Source of the DNA: Flavobacterium pokkalii
GTDB lineage: Bacteria; Bacteroidota; Bacteroidia; Flavobacteriales; Flavobacteriaceae
Length of the DNA stretch: 64,000 nt
NCBI RefSeq assembly: GCF_014596575.1
Contig: NZ_NASZ01000009.1
Coordinates: 1 to 64,000 of the forward strand
Direction: 5' to 3'
Of the stretch, positions 19,630 to 28,281 are shown piece after piece. A program made the position numbers and the translations under genes. The first letter of the stretch is position 1; every line of letters begins with the position of its first letter. Under the pieces are notes generated by a model, which did not search any database, had not been told where the DNA came from, and worked only from the letters and a program-made list of their open reading frames with translations.

Positions 19630-20943
19630 CTATTTTTTCTTAATTCTATTATATAAAGTTTGACTTATTCCTTGAGCCTTTAAAGTTTTATTTTCAATAA
19701 TTGATTCATATAACTGCTGATTATCTCTAGGTAAATCTTGAAAGTCATTATAAGAGTTTGATATTAAAAGATTTCTAAATCTTTCAATTCTTCTTGTACC
19801 AAAAATTTTGGATAGTACAATCTCGTCATCTTGAATGACTTTTTCAAAATAATAATACCATCTTTCTTTAGAAATTTCTGACAACTTTTCATATGCTATA
19901 TCAGCCGCTATAGTTGAGACTCCATATCCATTTCCTAGATATACTGCTAAATATGCCTGAAAACAATCTATTAGTGCTGGTGCAGGAATTGTACTTCCTA
20001 AACTTGCAAGTTTTCTGACAACTGACGGTTCGTTGTAAAAATTGTTAAACGCATAATGAGTTTCTAGAACTGCTGCAGCTGCTTTTTTAAATGTTACTGA
20101 TCTTAAATTTTCTGGGACAAAATCAAATCCACCAACTTTTAACAAGGCATTCTTAAGACCAGATGATGCTATAGTATTACCTGCGGCAGTTACATCTCTA
20201 TATGCTGTTCCAATATTCCATTTGTCATTTTCACCTAAATGTTTCCAAATACTCTCAATTAGTAGGTTTAGATTAGATAATGAATGTTCTAGTTTAGCAC
20301 CTTTATCGTTTTTAACTGATGCTAATAAGATTGACATAACTGTTCTTAAATAAAATAAAGGCGAATTAATCAATTGATCAACTTGTGGATCTTTCAATGA
20401 CAATGTTTCGCTTAATAATCTTTCTCTAAACTGTGAAAATTCTATAGCAATTGAAATGTCTGCTTCTCCAAGTATATATTGAACACTTGACTTAATTATA
20501 TGAATAGCAGAAATATTGTCAATTTCTTCTGTAGCATCTTTTGAAAAGTAATGTGTAATTAATTCATTTGCTTGTTTTAGTTTTAAAGATGCTGTTGTTC
20601 CAATAACTCCCAATTGTTCAGCTAATTGAATCGTAGTAAAATCTGTAAGTGCAGTATCTATAGTTGAATATTCATCAATGTCTTCTCTATTAAGCATTTC
20701 ACCTATAAACTTCATACCTAAAGTCGCTATGGTTTCTTTTAGTTTAACCATAGCTTTTTTCCAAGCATATTCAGCTGCCATATCATATGCTTCTATCTGA
20801 AAAGCAGCAATAATCTGATTTTTTTGTTTATCAGTTAAGTAATTTGCATATGAAACGATTTTATTTGTATCGTTTACATTTGCAGGTATATTTATGCCGT
20901 CAGGTCCTTGCCAAAGTTGTATTTCATTCATTACTTTATCCAT
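19630..20943 (-). CDS. Unknown protein, second gene of the DAC-like operon
   Basis: I do not recognise this 437-residue protein. It is mostly alpha-helical by eye, with no signal peptide and no clear membrane span. Distinct parts are an N-terminal helical region (TDKQKNQIIAAFQIEAYDMAAEYAW), a middle with LLIESIWKHLGENDKWNIG, and a basic C-terminus (GISQTLYNRIKKK). It overlaps the 3' end of the upstream DAC-like gene by 13 bases, so the two are likely co-translated and may act together. No catalytic motif is evident. As a partner of a nucleotide-sensing-type protein it could be an effector, a scaffold, or unrelated to defence. Confidence 0.75.
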   Translation of the reverse strand: MDKVMNEIQLWQGPDGINIPANVNDTNKIVSYANYLTDKQKNQIIAAFQIEAYDMAAEYAWKKAMVKLKETIATLGMKFIGEMLNREDIDEYSTIDTALTDFTTIQLAEQLGVIGTTASLKLKQANELITHYFSKDATEEIDNISAIHIIKSSVQYILGEADISIAIEFSQFRERLLSETLSLKDPQVDQLINSPLFYLRTVMSILLASVKNDKGAKLEHSLSNLNLLIESIWKHLGENDKWNIGTAYRDVTAAGNTIASSGLKNALLKVGGFDFVPENLRSVTFKKAAAAVLETHYAFNNFYNEPSVVRKLASLGSTIPAPALIDCFQAYLAVYLGNGYGVSTIAADIAYEKLSEISKERWYYYFEKVIQDDEIVLSKIFGTRRIERFRNLLISNSYNDFQDLPRDNQQLYESIIENKTLKAQGISQTLYNRIKKK

Positions 20944-21974
20944 ATTTTTGAGTTACCATCTTGTGATTTATAAAGACATGCTGAAAACATATCTAAATTT
21001 ACCATAGATTGAAAAGCTCTTGTTCTTGCTCCACCAACTAATTGTATTCCGTTTATTTCTATTGATTTTATAAATATGTGATATCCTAATATTCTACCTT
21101 TGTCTGTCAATAAAGTTATTCCATCGTGATTTAACATAGATATCATAACTTTACTAAACGCCATCAAAGATATTGAGGATTCATTTGTCTTTTCTTTTTC
21201 TGTATAAATTATATAGTCTGCAATATCAATAGGAGTATTTAGATATACTCCGTCAGAAAGACTATCTTTAAGTTTACTAATTATTGTTTCATCATCTTTA
21301 ACAACTCCAATTAAGTTTCCATGACCTTGTTTAACTGCGTCTTGTATAGTTTTGTCAATGAAAGTCATAATTGGAATCTGGTATTCTTGGTCTAAACTTT
21401 TTGTTATTTCTTTTGATATTTGCAAAATTACATTGTCAGAAATTTCAATTTTATCCAAAGTCAGTGAAACAATTAATTTTTTTTTCAGTCCAGTTAACTC
21501 TACCGTTTTACTACCTATATTTCTTAAAAATGCAATATTAATATCTTTTGGGTCTACTTTTAATTCACCAACTGTTTGCTCATAAATAGATGGACTTGTT
21601 TCTGTCATTTCAGCATCAACTAAACCATATTTTAGTTTATTATCATTTACTTCAATATAAATTATCCAACTTCCAACAGTTAATGGAGCACATAACTTTA
21701 TAATGTTCTTAAATTCTGAAACAGAAAGTGATTGGTTAGATATTAAAATTTCTCTATTCGAAATTGTTTTAAAAAATTCTGTAGAATTGTTTGTTATTAA
21801 TACTTGAGGAAATAAATGAGTTCCTTCTTCATAGTAATCGGCCAAAAGATTTATTAATTCAAGTATTCCTTCTTTCAGAATTGTGCTGTTCTGAAAATTT
21901 TCATCAAGTAAGAATTCAGCTATTGAAGCTAGAGTATTTTCTCTTAAAGAAGCAATTTTTATATCTTGAACCAT
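20931..21974 (-). CDS. Putative sensor protein with C-terminal diadenylate-cyclase-like (DACNV-type) domain
   Basis: The 347-residue protein has a C-terminal domain resembling the DisA_N/DAC fold. It shows QGHGNLIGVV at 216-225, then HDGITLLTDKGRILG (DG at 284-285), GGARTRAF at 314-321 and YKSQDGNSKIW at 335-345. Active diadenylate cyclases have DGA and GTRHRAA; here the RHR triplet reads RTR, so synthesis of c-di-AMP is doubtful. A nucleotide-sensing role, as proposed for DACNV-type relatives, fits better. The N-terminal 200 residues are unassigned. It is the first gene of a two-gene operon in the repeat-bounded islet. The family call is from memory and by eye. Confidence 0.6.
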   Translation of the reverse strand: MVQDIKIASLRENTLASIAEFLLDENFQNSTILKEGILELINLLADYYEEGTHLFPQVLITNNSTEFFKTISNREILISNQSLSVSEFKNIIKLCAPLTVGSWIIYIEVNDNKLKYGLVDAEMTETSPSIYEQTVGELKVDPKDINIAFLRNIGSKTVELTGLKKKLIVSLTLDKIEISDNVILQISKEITKSLDQEYQIPIMTFIDKTIQDAVKQGHGNLIGVVKDDETIISKLKDSLSDGVYLNTPIDIADYIIYTEKEKTNESSISLMAFSKVMISMLNHDGITLLTDKGRILGYHIFIKSIEINGIQLVGGARTRAFQSMVNLDMFSACLYKSQDGNSKIWIK

Positions 21975-22156
21975 ATTGTTTTAATTTCTATGCATTTTTT
22001 TAGCATTTCCGCTAACTAGTTTATATATAAGACAAAATAATACAAAGTCATCCTTTTTCGGATGTATTTGTTTTATTCAAATATATAGATAAATTAGTAC
22101 AAACTACTACAGCCTGTTTTATTAATAGTTGTTTTTTATTAACGGAAGTTTGTTAA

Positions 22157-24688
22157 TTAAAAATTCACTCTGAAACTCACATTAGGTGTTAAGGCCAGAG
22201 ATTGGTTGTTTACTTGGATGGCTTTTGAAGGATCATTTGGGTCGACTTTATAATAACGATTAATTGTGTTTTTTTGATTACTAATATTAATCACTGCGGC
22301 TCTTACAGTTGCTTTTACTGTCGAATTGAATTTGAAATTATAACTGAGTGAAGCATCCAAACGAAGGAAATCATCCAGGTTTAAACTGTTTGGGGCATCA
22401 TAATTCACAAAATAGTTGTTGCCGTTTTGCACGGTTTCATTTCCTTCAACCGGCTTGGTGTAAGGAATACCGCTGTGGTAATTTCCGCCAATGGAGATTT
22501 TAAAATTTTCCAGAATATTGTAATTGAATCCAAAAGTCACCGCATGTCGCATATCGACATTATTAGGGAAAACAGCAGGGGAGAAACTTTCAAAATCATA
22601 ATTGTTTTGACTAAAAGTATAACTGAGCCAGCTGCTGTATTTTTGGTTGGTTTTGTTAATTAGGAATTCGATTCCTTTGTCGGTATAACTTCCGTGCGCA
22701 TTTTTGTATTGAAAATTGTTGTAAAATCCCTGATTGGAAGCGGTAATTCCGTCAACCAGTTTGTAAAAAGCGGTAAGTTCGATATTCCAGTTGTTTTGTT
22801 GAAATTCAAATCCTGTCGAAGCTTGTTTACTTCTTGCAATAGGAATCGTGTTGTTGTTGACCAATTGCCAGCGTCTTTTTTCCACCCCCAGAAAATCGTC
22901 TTCAAAATCGATGATTTGAGTGGTGGTTTGATTTTTAAATTCGCCTTCTATTTTCAAAGCCAATTGTTTGTTAAGTACCTGTCTGAAATTGATTCGGGGT
23001 TCTAAAAGTAGTTTTTGAAATTTTTGAAAATAATTTAAACGCACCCCCAGTCTTAAAAAAGTATTGTTTTTATGAAAGGTCGATTCGCTAAACAACACGT
23101 GATTGAGCAAAACACTCTTTTTTGTACTGGAGTAAAACGGATTGTTGACACGGGTTTGATTGAGCATGCCGGTTTCGTTAATTTGATAACCGCTTAAAAG
23201 TTGCAAATTTTCATTAAAAATATAATGCAAATTCAATTTGGTTCCGGTTTCAATAACCTCATTGGCCTCGGTTAAAAGCTGGTCGTTGGTAATGCGATAA
23301 TCGCGGGAATCAATATTGTATCTCGAATAATAGCTGCTTAATTGGCTGGAAAATTTGTTAGTCCATTGGGCTTTCCAGTTTCCGCCAAGTCCCATGTTTT
23401 TTTGCGAAAGTGCACTGGATTTGGATTTAGTATCATCTGATGAATTATAATTTTCAGCGTAATTTAATTCATTGATAATCCCGATAATATTGGCTCTAAA
23501 CTGGTGTTTTTCATTCAAATTGTATAAAATTTTAGCGGTATAATCGTAGAAATAAAAATCCGATTGGGTGTTTTTATCGGTGTTATCGGCATTGATTTCG
23601 GTGTCCTGAAAACTTTTTTTGTAATAATTGGAGTAGGTAGGCGTATTGATAAAATCGGTGATGGAATGTCGCGCCGAAAGATCAATTTCCAGATTTTTTA
23701 CCAATGGAATTTCGACAAAAATATCTCCGCTAATCAGATTAATTCCGGCTCCGCCCGAAACCGAATTTTTAATTTCGTCGTTGGTGCTCATGTTTACCGT
23801 TGCTGAAACGCCTTCGCTAAATTCGGCGCTGGTACCGTTTTTAGTCACCACAACTTTATTGGTCAAATTAGGATTATAAGCCGAAATCAAACCAAAAAAA
23901 TGTCCCGAATGATACATTTTGATATTGTCCCAAAGTATTAAATTCTGATCGTTCGTACCGCCGCGAATGTTGATGTTGGCAATGCTTTCGTTAATGCTTT
24001 CCACTCCGGGTAAAGTTTGAATCGATTGCAATACATCAGGATCGCTCAGTCCGGGAAGTATGCCAAATTTTTTGGTGTTTAAAACGGTACTTCCATCGGT
24101 GTTTTTTTGCAATCCGGCGGTTAGAAATACCGGGATCAAAACCGGATTTAATTCTTCTTTTGTGGGTTTTAAAGAAATTGACAAACCTTTTTTTCCGGAG
24201 GCAAAAAAGTCTTTGGCTTTGAATTCTTTGGTTCCGTAACCTATGTACGAAATGGTTACCGCAGCATCGATAGGAATGTTTTCTAAGCTGAAATTTCCGT
24301 CTTTATTGCTGATAGCCCATTTAGAGTTACTGGTTCGGACAGAAGTGCCCGGAAGTGCGGTATTGGAATTTTCATCGAGAACCGTTCCGTTAATTGTAAT
24401 GGTTTTGTTTAAGGCCGAAATAGTAATGTATCGCTCGTCCAGTGCTTTAAAATTAAGCGGAACTTTGGCATTCAAATAAGCAATAGTTTCCTCAAGGCTG
24501 AGCTTAGCAGCAGGTTTTTCGATACTGATAGTGGCAATATCGGCTACGGCATAGGAAAATTTTACTTTATACTGTTCTTCAATATTTTTGATAATAGTAG
24601 TCAGGGGTAACGGAGTAGTGGTTTGTTGCGCCCAACTCCAATAACCTATGCTGAAAACTAAAATAAAAATCCATTTACTGAACTTCAT
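22157..24688 (-). CDS. TonB-dependent receptor with N-terminal STN signalling domain (FecA-like)
   Basis: The 843-residue receptor has a signal peptide (ending GYWSWAQ), an STN domain at about 25-110 (IIKNIEEQYKVKFSYA), a carboxypeptidase-like domain at 112-190 and a plug (SDPDVLQSIQTLPGVESIN, then NIRGGTNDQNLILWD). A barrel ending SFRVNF completes it. The STN domain passes ligand binding to a FecR anti-sigma protein; the genes for FecR and the ECF factor lie directly upstream. Its start overlaps the FecR gene by 14 bases. No SusD follows, so the ligand is more likely a small solute, a metal complex or a peptide than a large glycan. Confidence 0.85.
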   Translation of the reverse strand: MKFSKWIFILVFSIGYWSWAQQTTTPLPLTTIIKNIEEQYKVKFSYAVADIATISIEKPAAKLSLEETIAYLNAKVPLNFKALDERYITISALNKTITINGTVLDENSNTALPGTSVRTSNSKWAISNKDGNFSLENIPIDAAVTISYIGYGTKEFKAKDFFASGKKGLSISLKPTKEELNPVLIPVFLTAGLQKNTDGSTVLNTKKFGILPGLSDPDVLQSIQTLPGVESINESIANINIRGGTNDQNLILWDNIKMYHSGHFFGLISAYNPNLTNKVVVTKNGTSAEFSEGVSATVNMSTNDEIKNSVSGGAGINLISGDIFVEIPLVKNLEIDLSARHSITDFINTPTYSNYYKKSFQDTEINADNTDKNTQSDFYFYDYTAKILYNLNEKHQFRANIIGIINELNYAENYNSSDDTKSKSSALSQKNMGLGGNWKAQWTNKFSSQLSSYYSRYNIDSRDYRITNDQLLTEANEVIETGTKLNLHYIFNENLQLLSGYQINETGMLNQTRVNNPFYSSTKKSVLLNHVLFSESTFHKNNTFLRLGVRLNYFQKFQKLLLEPRINFRQVLNKQLALKIEGEFKNQTTTQIIDFEDDFLGVEKRRWQLVNNNTIPIARSKQASTGFEFQQNNWNIELTAFYKLVDGITASNQGFYNNFQYKNAHGSYTDKGIEFLINKTNQKYSSWLSYTFSQNNYDFESFSPAVFPNNVDMRHAVTFGFNYNILENFKISIGGNYHSGIPYTKPVEGNETVQNGNNYFVNYDAPNSLNLDDFLRLDASLSYNFKFNSTVKATVRAAVINISNQKNTINRYYKVDPNDPSKAIQVNNQSLALTPNVSFRVNF

Positions 24689-25589
24689 ATTTGTAAAAAA
24701 TAATCGTTTTTCCTTTTATTTTATAGCTTAATCGCAACGGAATAGTCACCGATTCCAAGGCTGTTTTTTGATTGGTATGCGTAAAACTTCCGGTGAATAA
24801 TTGCGTGGTATCAATTTTCTCAGTTTCAATTTTTATGCCGTATTGACGTTGCAATTCGGCAATAACCTGATGCAGTGGAATTTGGTTAAAACTCGATTCT
24901 TTTTGCAACCAGGAAGGCGTTTCGGCATCAAAATCGTCTGTTTTTTCAATACGATTATTAATGACTCTGAAACTTTTTCCCGGAGGCAATTTGACGGTCG
25001 TATTTTTATAAGTTACACTTACTAGACCTTCAAAACAGCTTACTTCATAATAGTTGTCTCTTTGTTTTACGTCAAAATGAGTTCCTAAAACTTTTACAAT
25101 TCCATCAGCAGTTTTTACGCTAAAGGTTTTTCCTTTTTGCACCTGAAAATAGGCTTCTCCTTCCAAAGTTAAATCGCGCTGTTGGTTCCAGTTTTTTTCG
25201 TTAAATGTAATTTTAGATGAGGCATTTAGCAAAACTTTGGAATTGTCGGGTAATTTAAATGTTTTGGTTTGTGCAATTCCGGTTTCAAAAGACTGAGTAC
25301 TGTTTGAAAATAAGAAATAAGCCGAAGTCAGTAAAACCACAAAAATCGCCGCAACTTTATAAATAGTTTTAAAATATAACGGACGTACTTTAGGTTTCTT
25401 TTTAGTCAGATTTCTGTTTTTGAACGCTGCTAAAGCCTCCTGAGCATCAATTTTCGGAGTATCCAAATGCGCGGAATAATGCGCAATTTTTTCCAGTGTA
25501 TGGAAATCTTCCGATTGTTTTAAATCTTCGATTTCCCTGTCCGAAAGTTCTCCGTTAAGCCATTTTAATATTTCTTTTTCCTTTTTCAT
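24675..25589 (-). CDS. FecR-family anti-sigma factor
   Basis: This 304-residue protein has a cytoplasmic N-terminal part (ILKWLNGELSDREIEDL), one membrane span near residues 75-94 (IYKVAAIFVVLLTSAYFLF) and a periplasmic FecR domain (TKTFKLPDNSKVLLNASSK). A C-terminal DUF4974-type domain with PLHQVIAELQRQYGIKIE follows. It should hold the ECF sigma factor until the receptor signals. It lies between the sigma and receptor genes; a 12-bp motif shared with the divergent lipoprotein gene is just upstream. Confidence 0.9.
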   Translation of the reverse strand: MKKEKEILKWLNGELSDREIEDLKQSEDFHTLEKIAHYSAHLDTPKIDAQEALAAFKNRNLTKKKPKVRPLYFKTIYKVAAIFVVLLTSAYFLFSNSTQSFETGIAQTKTFKLPDNSKVLLNASSKITFNEKNWNQQRDLTLEGEAYFQVQKGKTFSVKTADGIVKVLGTHFDVKQRDNYYEVSCFEGLVSVTYKNTTVKLPPGKSFRVINNRIEKTDDFDAETPSWLQKESSFNQIPLHQVIAELQRQYGIKIETEKIDTTQLFTGSFTHTNQKTALESVTIPLRLSYKIKGKTIIFYKYEVQ

Positions 25590-25606
25590 TAGTTCTCGCT
25601 ATAGTG

Positions 25607-25618
25607 GTAAGACAACTG
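25607..25618 (-). promoter_or_regulatory. CAGTTGTCTTAC motif upstream of the FecR gene
   Basis: On the minus strand CAGTTGTCTTAC lies 17 bases before the FecR start codon, in the 57-base gap after the sigma gene. The same 12-mer occurs on the plus strand at 26328-26339. Sharing between two genes near an ECF factor suggests a sigma-dependent or regulator-binding site. If it were a -35 element the start site would fall at or inside the coding region, so its exact role is open. Confidence 0.4.
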
Positions 25619-25646
25619 TGTCGTTATTTACCCTACTTTCAGTGAA

Positions 25647-26162
25647 TTAAATATTTTCTATTTGTTCTTTTAATATTTTTAAAGCTGCCGACATTCTTTT
25701 TTCGACTGCTTTTTGACTGATTCCTAAAATTTTGGCAATTTCCCGGTATTTTTTTCCGTCAATGCGATTCATCAAAAAAACTTCTCTTTGTGCTTGGCTT
25801 AAGGAAGCGATGGCGTTTTGCAGTTTGATTTTAAATTCTTCTTCTTCTAAAAGATATTCCGGACTCTGATTGGTTTTGTCCTGAGGCGGAGTGTCTTTGG
25901 CGAAAGCCAAAACTACTTTTTGATGTTTTACCGAATTTAGAAAAAGATTATTGATTGAGGTAAATAAATAGGTTTTGACTTTGGTAAAATCAATTTGAGA
26001 ACAATTTTCCCAAATTTTAGCAAAGGCTTCCTGAACTAAATCCAAAGCTGCTTCGCTGTCTCCTGATTTATAGTAGGCAAAATTGGTAGCCGATTGAATA
26101 TTTTTGATGTAAAAATCACTAAAATAGGATTCTTCGCAAAGGCTATTTTTTTTCTCTGGCAT
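25647..26162 (-). CDS. ECF (sigma-70 family) RNA polymerase sigma factor, FecI-like
   Basis: The 171-residue protein has sigma region 2 (SGDSEAALDLVQEAFAKIWE) and region 4 (LSQAQREVFLMNRIDGKKYR, then a helix-turn-helix AKILGISQKAVEKRMS). It is the first gene of the sigma, anti-sigma, receptor operon and should drive transcription of the receptor, and perhaps of the divergent lipoprotein operon. It is the size usual for Bacteroidota FecI-like factors. Confidence 0.9.
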   Translation of the reverse strand: MPEKKNSLCEESYFSDFYIKNIQSATNFAYYKSGDSEAALDLVQEAFAKIWENCSQIDFTKVKTYLFTSINNLFLNSVKHQKVVLAFAKDTPPQDKTNQSPEYLLEEEEFKIKLQNAIASLSQAQREVFLMNRIDGKKYREIAKILGISQKAVEKRMSAALKILKEQIENI

Positions 26163-26327
26163 TCTGGTAGGTTTGGAATTTGGTTAATGTAAAAGTAGCT
26201 TATTTTTTTTTAAACTGTATAACTTGAAATAAAACTAAAAATTTAAAAGAGTATAATTTATTGGTCTTTAGTTGTTTAAAATTGATTGTGATTTTTTTTG
26301 ATTTTTAGGGTGGGGAAAAAAACACCT

Positions 26328-26339
26328 CAGTTGTCTTAC
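26328..26339 (+). promoter_or_regulatory. CAGTTGTCTTAC motif upstream of the repeat lipoprotein gene
   Basis: The 12-mer is identical to the one before the FecR gene and lies 59 bases before the lipoprotein ATG, within the 236-base gap between the divergent sigma and lipoprotein genes. The distance is right for a promoter element. The rest of the gap is A/T-rich and shows nothing else I can name. Confidence 0.45.
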
Positions 26340-26398
26340 TATCAGAAATGCGAATAAATCGTCATTATTAACAATTAGAAAATATTAAATTTGAAGTT

Positions 26399-27442
26399 AT
26401 GAAAACATTAAAAATGATTACCGGAATTGCATTGATGAGTATTTTTAGTTTAACATCATGCCAAAGTGAAGTAGATGACGTACAGGGAGACAATCCTAAT
26501 ACGAATACGGCTAATTCGACCACGACTACTAATCTGAAAAGAGTTTCCATGTATGATGGTTCATCGGATGATTTTATTGATGGTTCGTCCTGTTCTTCGA
26601 TAAAATTTCCTTTTGTAGCCAAAGTAAACGGAGTGACTGTTAATTTTATTAGTCAATTGAGTTATGAATCCGCAATAAGTATTCTTGGCGAATTCAATAA
26701 TGATACTGATACCGTAGAAATTCAGTTTCCTGTAACAATTAAAATGAGTGATTATACTGAGGTTACTGTTAGCAGTCAGTCCCAATATGATGCAATAGTG
26801 AATAGTTGTAGTGAAGTTGAAGATGATGGTAAAGATGCTATTTCTTCTTTAAATATTAGTTTCCCAATCACAATATTAACTTATGATGCGAGTTTAGAAC
26901 AAACAGGAAGTGTAGTGATTTTAACGGAGCAACAATTGTTTAACTATATGACTAATTTAAGTGCAACGGGTTACTATTCAATAAAATACCCAATTACAGT
27001 AACACTTGCTGATGATTCTACGATGGAAGTAAACAGTGATTCAGAATTAAAATCCAGTGTTAATGCTGCTTTAGCTATCGAATCTTCGATGGAAGTTGCC
27101 GCTGAAAATAAAGCCAAATTAGAGGCTATTTTAGTAAACGGTACTTTTAAAGTAAATTCGTTTATCAATGCAGGAGTTGATTCTGCCAATAATTATACGA
27201 ATGCAACGATTGATTTTGCTAATGACTGGAAAGTAAAATCCATGAATGCATTAACCACTATTGCATCGGGAACTTATTCCGTTACATCTGAAACTGAAGT
27301 GTATTTAGAATTTGGATTTACAGGAAGTACTAATTTTAGTTTGTTTAACAGCGAATGGAAAGTAAGTAGCTTTACAAGTTCTACGATTACTTTGCAAAGT
27401 AAAACGAATAGCGCCATTACTTTGGTTTTGAAGCAAATTTAA
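26399..27442 (+). CDS. Lipoprotein with four internal beta-like repeats
   Basis: The 347-residue protein has a lipoprotein signal (FSLTSC, lipid on Cys21) and a low-complexity Asn/Thr linker. Four related segments then begin IKFPFVAKVNG, IQFPVTIKMSD, ISFPITILTYD and IKYPITVTLAD. Each has an FPhxh strand, a polar turn, and a later helix with S/A-rich residues, about 40-55 residues apart. The final 100 residues form a separate domain (FKVNSFINAGVDSANNYTNA) like lipocalin-type secreted domains. It is probably surface or periplasmic. It lies in one direction with a metzincin-like lipoprotein and an outer-membrane barrel. Function unknown. Confidence 0.75.
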   Translation: MKTLKMITGIALMSIFSLTSCQSEVDDVQGDNPNTNTANSTTTTNLKRVSMYDGSSDDFIDGSSCSSIKFPFVAKVNGVTVNFISQLSYESAISILGEFNNDTDTVEIQFPVTIKMSDYTEVTVSSQSQYDAIVNSCSEVEDDGKDAISSLNISFPITILTYDASLEQTGSVVILTEQQLFNYMTNLSATGYYSIKYPITVTLADDSTMEVNSDSELKSSVNAALAIESSMEVAAENKAKLEAILVNGTFKVNSFINAGVDSANNYTNATIDFANDWKVKSMNALTTIASGTYSVTSETEVYLEFGFTGSTNFSLFNSEWKVSSFTSSTITLQSKTNSAITLVLKQI

Positions 27443-27522
27443 AGGTTTAAGGTTCGTTTTTGCAGATAATTTGTTTTTAATTTCTATTTTGCAAAAGAAA
27501 GTCGTTTTTAAAACATAAATAA

Positions 27523-28269
27523 ATGAAGAAAATTTTAGCTGTTATTGCTTTAAGTTGTTTGTTCTTAACCTCTTGTTCTGATTCTAATTCAGATACGAAT
27601 AGTAAATCCGCTAACCAAAAAGGATTAGGGACTTCAGCTCACGATTTATTGTCTGAAGACAAGTTTGATAGTATGATAATTGAAGTGGTTTATGTAGAAG
27701 GCTATGAACCTTCGGCAACAGCAATAACTAATTTTAAAAATTTCTTAACGAGCCGAATTAATAAATCAGGAGGGATTACCATTGAAAAAAGAGCCATTCC
27801 GTCTCCGGGTAATGCAAGTTATTCAGATGCACAAATTATTGCAATAGAGAATGCAAACAGAATTTTTTATAATGACGGCAGTCAAATTGCAGTTTGGGCT
27901 TTTTTTGCAGATGCTAAATCTTCCAAGGACACTGATACTTCGGTTATTTTAGGGACGGCTTACAGGAATACCTCTTTTGTAATCTATGAAAATACAGTAA
28001 AAAAATTAAGTGGCGGTCTTAATAAACCTAGTACAACAGTATTAGAAACTACGGTTATGAGTCATGAATTTGGTCATATTTTAGGATTAACGAATGCCGG
28101 AACCGTTATGCAATCAGATCATGAAGATGCAAATCATAAAAGACATTGTAATGTGTCCAGCTGTTTAATGTATTGGGAAGCCGAATCAGGGACTAATCTT
28201 TTTGGAGGAAACATTCCGCAGTTGGATGCGCAATGCATTGCCGATCTTCAGGCTAACGGCGGGAAATAA
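27523..28269 (+). CDS. Metzincin-like metalloprotease lipoprotein
   Basis: The 248-residue lipoprotein (FLTSC, Cys18) has the zinc motif SHEFGHILGL (His181, Glu182, His185). It is followed 22 residues later by HCNVSSCLM at 208-216, whose HCxxxxCxM pattern recalls archaemetzincins, with Met216 as a possible Met-turn. The gap from HEFGHILG to HC is longer than the archaemetzincin spacing, so the third zinc ligand could be His200 or His208. Similar flavobacterial proteins are labelled membrane metalloprotease. It probably cleaves peptides at the cell surface or in the periplasm. Only 12 bases separate it from the next gene. Confidence 0.75.
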   Translation: MKKILAVIALSCLFLTSCSDSNSDTNSKSANQKGLGTSAHDLLSEDKFDSMIIEVVYVEGYEPSATAITNFKNFLTSRINKSGGITIEKRAIPSPGNASYSDAQIIAIENANRIFYNDGSQIAVWAFFADAKSSKDTDTSVILGTAYRNTSFVIYENTVKKLSGGLNKPSTTVLETTVMSHEFGHILGLTNAGTVMQSDHEDANHKRHCNVSSCLMYWEAESGTNLFGGNIPQLDAQCIADLQANGGK

Positions 28270-28281
28270 AAAATAGAAATT

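Noticed and set aside
20931..21974. Active c-di-AMP synthase call
   Set aside because: The RHR motif is changed to RTR and DGA to DGI, so only a DAC-like sensor call is supported.
22157..26162. SusC/SusD-type polysaccharide locus
   Set aside because: There is an STN receptor and FecI/FecR but no SusD gene and no glycosidase next to it.
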